The translations under genes were made by a program, and so were the position numbers. This document shows positions 62,025 through 64,000 of a stretch of 64,000 nucleotides of DNA, piece after piece. The stretch spans positions 17,270-81,269 of the forward strand of contig JBNMQM010000013.1 in the NCBI GenBank assembly GCA_051278195.1, read 5' to 3'. The notes beneath the pieces were generated by a model. That model did not search any database, was not told the origin of the DNA, and worked only from the letters and a program-made list of their open reading frames with translations. Origin of the DNA: JAHRVQ01 sp051278195 (lineage in GTDB: Bacteria; Pseudomonadota; Gammaproteobacteria; Pseudomonadales; Azotimanducaceae). The stretch's first letter is position 1. Every line of letters begins with the position of its first letter.

Positions 62025-62740
62025 ACGACGAGCGTCTGGCGTTTGAATACACCTCAGGTCTTTTGCGAGGTGAAGAGCGATCAGAATTTGAACGTCGACT
62101 GGCGGCGCAACCCGCGTTGCAAAAACTCGTCCTGTTCTGGGAAGAGCAACTAATGCGTTTGCAGGATTCTGCTCCATTGGCGCCTAAGCCCGATACCAGG
62201 TCAGCTATTGAAGCCCGGGTGAATCCCCCGGAACGCAACGACGATCCACCGCTCAAATGGGTCTGGGCCCTATTTGGCGCGATGGCTGCAGTTTTTGTGT
62301 TGCTGGTTTTCCCCATGCCCAATCAGTCGCAACGCAGTTTGGAAGCACCTGCCCAGGTTCGAGCAACGACGCCAAATGTTGACTATGCAACGGTGATGAC
62401 GGACGAAAACCTAAGACCCAGCCTAACCACTTTGGGTGCAGAGTTAGACAAAAAGCTGAGTTTACACTGGCAACTAAAGCCCTTAGGCGATGAAACTAAG
62501 GACTATCAACTTTGGGCAGTATCGAAGCGCGATGGCCAAACTCGCTCTATCGCCATACTAGCGAACAACACGATTCAAGAATTGCTGTTGAGCGATGCCA
62601 ACTGGCGTCTGATCACCGACGCTCAAAGCCTGATTCTAACGCTGGAGGATGCGGGCGGATCAGCCATCGACGAGCCGAGCGAAGACATCATCGCGTCTGG
62701 TGTATGCGTTCGAATCAGTCCCCAGAGTCTGCCTGGATGA
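61991..62740 (+). CDS. RskA-like anti-sigma factor
   Basis: A 249-residue single-span membrane protein. The N-terminal cytoplasmic part has A-F-E-Y-T-S-G-L-L-R-G-E-E-R and F-E-R-R-L, the anti-sigma helices found in RskA proteins, although the usual zinc His-Cys motif is absent. One transmembrane helix (F-G-A-M-A-A-V-F-V-L-L-V-F) is followed by a periplasmic RskA C-terminal domain. It holds the preceding sigma factor inactive until an envelope signal. The long overlap with the sigma gene indicates tight co-translation. Confidence 0.9.
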   Translation: MSDQQGTHDPIDDERLAFEYTSGLLRGEERSEFERRLAAQPALQKLVLFWEEQLMRLQDSAPLAPKPDTRSAIEARVNPPERNDDPPLKWVWALFGAMAAVFVLLVFPMPNQSQRSLEAPAQVRATTPNVDYATVMTDENLRPSLTTLGAELDKKLSLHWQLKPLGDETKDYQLWAVSKRDGQTRSIAILANNTIQELLLSDANWRLITDAQSLILTLEDAGGSAIDEPSEDIIASGVCVRISPQSLPG

Positions 62741-62776
62741 GCCCGCGCCAAAACTTTTTTGCTGCCTTGTGGAGTG

Positions 62777-62926
62777 TTACGTGGCTTTGCTGGCCCTGCC
62801 AGAGCAGAGTTTGAATTCAAGGACTCAGCATTAGCCAAATGCATCAACCAACTTGCCGCAAAAAAGGGCTGGCAGTCTGCTGCGGAAGTTACCGAAGTCG
62901 CTTGCCACAACAAAGGGTGCACCTAG
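62777..62926 (+). pseudogene. fragment resembling an LRR-protein N-terminal cap
   Basis: About 49 in-frame codons end at TAG 62924-62926. They read F-E-F-K-D-S-A-L-A-K-C, then G-W-Q-S-A-A-E-V-T-E-V-A-C-H-N-K-G, which closely follows the opening cap of bacterial leucine-rich-repeat proteins (F-x-D-x-x-L-x-x-C ... G-W ... V-T-x-L-x-C). The frame stops where the first repeats should begin. No clear start or Shine-Dalgarno is seen. Probably a truncated relic. Confidence 0.45.
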
Positions 62927-62942
62927 GGTTGAACGCTCAGCA

Positions 62943-63042
62943 TCAGCCCACTCGCTCGTTGCCGTCAGCGCCGATCAGTACATCAATGCCGAGACCGCCA
63001 ATGAGAATGTCATCCTCAGAACCGCCCCCTAAGGAATCTCCT
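62943..63042 (-). pseudogene. RTX repeat relic
   Basis: On the minus strand about 33 codons between two stop codons read G-G-S-E-D-D-I-L-I, G-G-L-G-I-D-V-L-I and G-A-D-G-N-E, that is, two to three nonapeptide calcium-binding repeats of the G-G-x-G-x-D-x-L-x type. No start, no further repeats and no secretion signal are present, so it is the remnant of the C-terminal region of an RTX protein. Confidence 0.6.
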
Positions 63043-63123
63043 AGCTAAGCGCAAAGCTGCCCACATCTGATCGCTGCCCGATGCTTCCCCTGTGAAGAGG
63101 AACAAAGTAACAACCCAATAATT

Positions 63124-63160
63124 AAAAAAGCCCCAACTGCTTACGCGGCTGGGGCTTTCT
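63124..63160 (-). terminator. rho-independent terminator (outer rrn copy)
   Basis: AAAGCCCCA (63127-63135) pairs with TGGGGCTTT (63150-63158). Read on the minus strand the stem ends in GGGGCTTTTTT, a strong intrinsic terminator for transcription coming from the rRNA operon; it is also usable in the other direction for the sigma/anti-sigma side. Confidence 0.85.
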
Positions 63161-63317
63161 TATTAATGCCTGACAATAGGGACATGGCTTGCGAAGCAAA
63201 CATGGCCAAGCTGGGCGTTGGATGGCCGCTGGTGCGCCAGTCCGACCCTCCCGTCTACTCACATTTGATCGCAGCCCGATGTTTCCCATGGCAGCGTGGG
63301 ATTATAGAGGCCTAATC

Positions 63318-63360
63318 ATTAAAAAACCCCAGTCGCTTACGCAACTGGGGTTTTTTAATT
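63318..63360 (-). terminator. rho-independent terminator of the rRNA operon
   Basis: AAAAAACCCCAGT (63321-63333) pairs with ACTGGGGTTTTTT (63344-63356), a 13-bp stem with a T-run on the minus strand directly behind the 5S 3' end. It is the main terminator of the rRNA operon and can work in both directions. Confidence 0.93.
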
Positions 63361-63362
63361 AA

Positions 63363-63480
63363 TGCCTGACAATGTCCTACTCTCACATGGGAACCCCCAC
63401 ACTACCATCGGCGCTAAGTCGTTTCACTTCTGAGTTCGGGATGGGATCAGGTGGTTCCAACTCGCTATGTTCATCAGACA
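63363..63480 (-). rRNA. rrf: 5S ribosomal RNA
   Basis: Read on the minus strand the sequence begins TGTCTGATGA, contains CCCGAACTCAGAAGTGAAAC and GCGCCGATGGTAGTGTGGG, and ends GTCAGGCA, pairing with the 5' end. These are the conserved helices and loops of gammaproteobacterial 5S rRNA. The length is about 118 bases. It is followed by a strong terminator and preceded by the 23S gene. Confidence 0.96.
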
Positions 63481-63671
63481 AACTTGGATGAAATGTCGTC
63501 TCGCCTTCCGAAGAAGAACGGTACGCTATCTCAAATACTTAAAAAGACAGAAAGTGACAAAGGTTTTGTTTCGACATCTATTTTATTACACCCGTATACA
63601 TCAAGGTTTATCCGTTATAACTCTCGTAGCTTCCACTGACCGAGGTCAGCAAATGCACTCAAATTATATGA

Positions 63672-64000
<329 letters not shown>

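Larger units (their letters stand above)
63062..63373. repeat. diverged duplication of the rrn 3' flank
   Basis: Segment 63062-63178 and segment 63260-63373 share, in the same order, CACAT-TGATCGC-GCCCGATG-TTCCC, an ATTAAAAAA-CCCCA terminator stem with loop GCTTACGC, and TTAATGCCTGACAAT. In the second copy TGCCTGACAAT is the true 3' end of the 5S gene. In the first it is isolated, so the flank of an rRNA operon was duplicated and the extra 5S has decayed or been lost. Confidence 0.75.

Noticed and set aside
63166..63178. A second complete 5S rRNA gene
   Set aside because: Only the last dozen bases are matched; the body of the 5S is absent beyond them.
63481..63671. tRNA gene in the 23S-5S spacer
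   Set aside because: No T-loop (GTTCRANNC) and acceptor-stem pairing could be found by eye on either strand.

Overview
The window is ordinary chromosomal DNA of a free-living, probably marine, aerobic Gammaproteobacterium of the Pseudomonas/Cellvibrionales/Spongiibacter type. I infer this from the FabY-type ketoacyl synthase, the holD-like/rimI/prfC neighbourhood, a CYP153 alkane hydroxylase, a Baeyer-Villiger monooxygenase, a cobalt nitrile hydratase and a UGSC selenoprotein. An rRNA operon enters from the right on the minus strand (partial 23S, 5S, two terminators). No phage, insertion sequence or CRISPR array was seen. Gene decay is scattered: a ParA relic, a GFA relic, a broken acetyltransferase-like paralogue, and RTX/LRR scraps beside the rRNA operon.

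Layout. 1-8.9 kb: lipid and hydrocarbon genes (MaoC hydratase, acyl desaturase, thiolase, FabY, CYP153) and a secreted phosphodiesterase. 8.9-10.6 kb: nitrile hydratase beta-alpha-accessory operon, minus strand. 10.7-14.4 kb: housekeeping genes prfC, rimI, holD-like, tesB. 14.4-15.4 kb: tandem acetyltransferase-like paralogues, the first broken by two in-frame stops. 15.5-26.9 kb: one 3780-residue FecR/cadherin-like/FG-GAP/RTX surface protein, meeting a GAF-GGDEF-EAL protein tail to tail. 28.9-29.7 kb: divergent bfd and bfr. 29.8-33.1 kb: chorismate-lyase-like protein, MFS transporter, and an APC permease whose 5' end is an 18-bp minisatellite. 33.2-36.3 kb: glpK with a coupled MarR regulator, a cyclic-nucleotide-binding protein, a ParA relic. 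36.3-39.5 kb: lysine catabolism (aminoadipate-semialdehyde dehydrogenase, lysine 6-dehydrogenase-like protein, divergent Lrp regulator). 39.5-42.5 kb: glycosyltransferase, then a thioredoxin-like fusion protein and a UGSC selenoprotein whose in-frame UGA splits it in conventional gene calling. 42.5-49.6 kb: lactone oxidase with its cytochrome c, M23 peptidase, large sensor diguanylate cyclase, sulfatase. 49.7-54.9 kb: pldA, small membrane proteins, methyltransferase, REC-CheC and PAS-GGDEF pair. 55-62.7 kb: Baeyer-Villiger monooxygenase, a five-gene minus-strand operon (zinc-ribbon protein, MscS channel, COQ4-like, PLC-like, aldo/keto reductase), ECF sigma with anti-sigma. 62.7-64 kb: gene relics, duplicated rrn terminator region, 5S and 23S.

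The strongest hidden feature is the selenoprotein at 41965-42498: UGA at codon 93 begins a U-G-S-C motif, coding continues in frame for 84 codons, and a hairpin lies 13 nt after the UGA. The second is the permease gene at 31602-33071, where six 18-bp repeats each carry an ATG, five of them preceded by a Shine-Dalgarno-like AAAGG supplied by the repeat itself. Three GGDEF/EAL proteins, a CheC-type regulator and the giant adhesin suggest active control of surface attachment by cyclic di-GMP.
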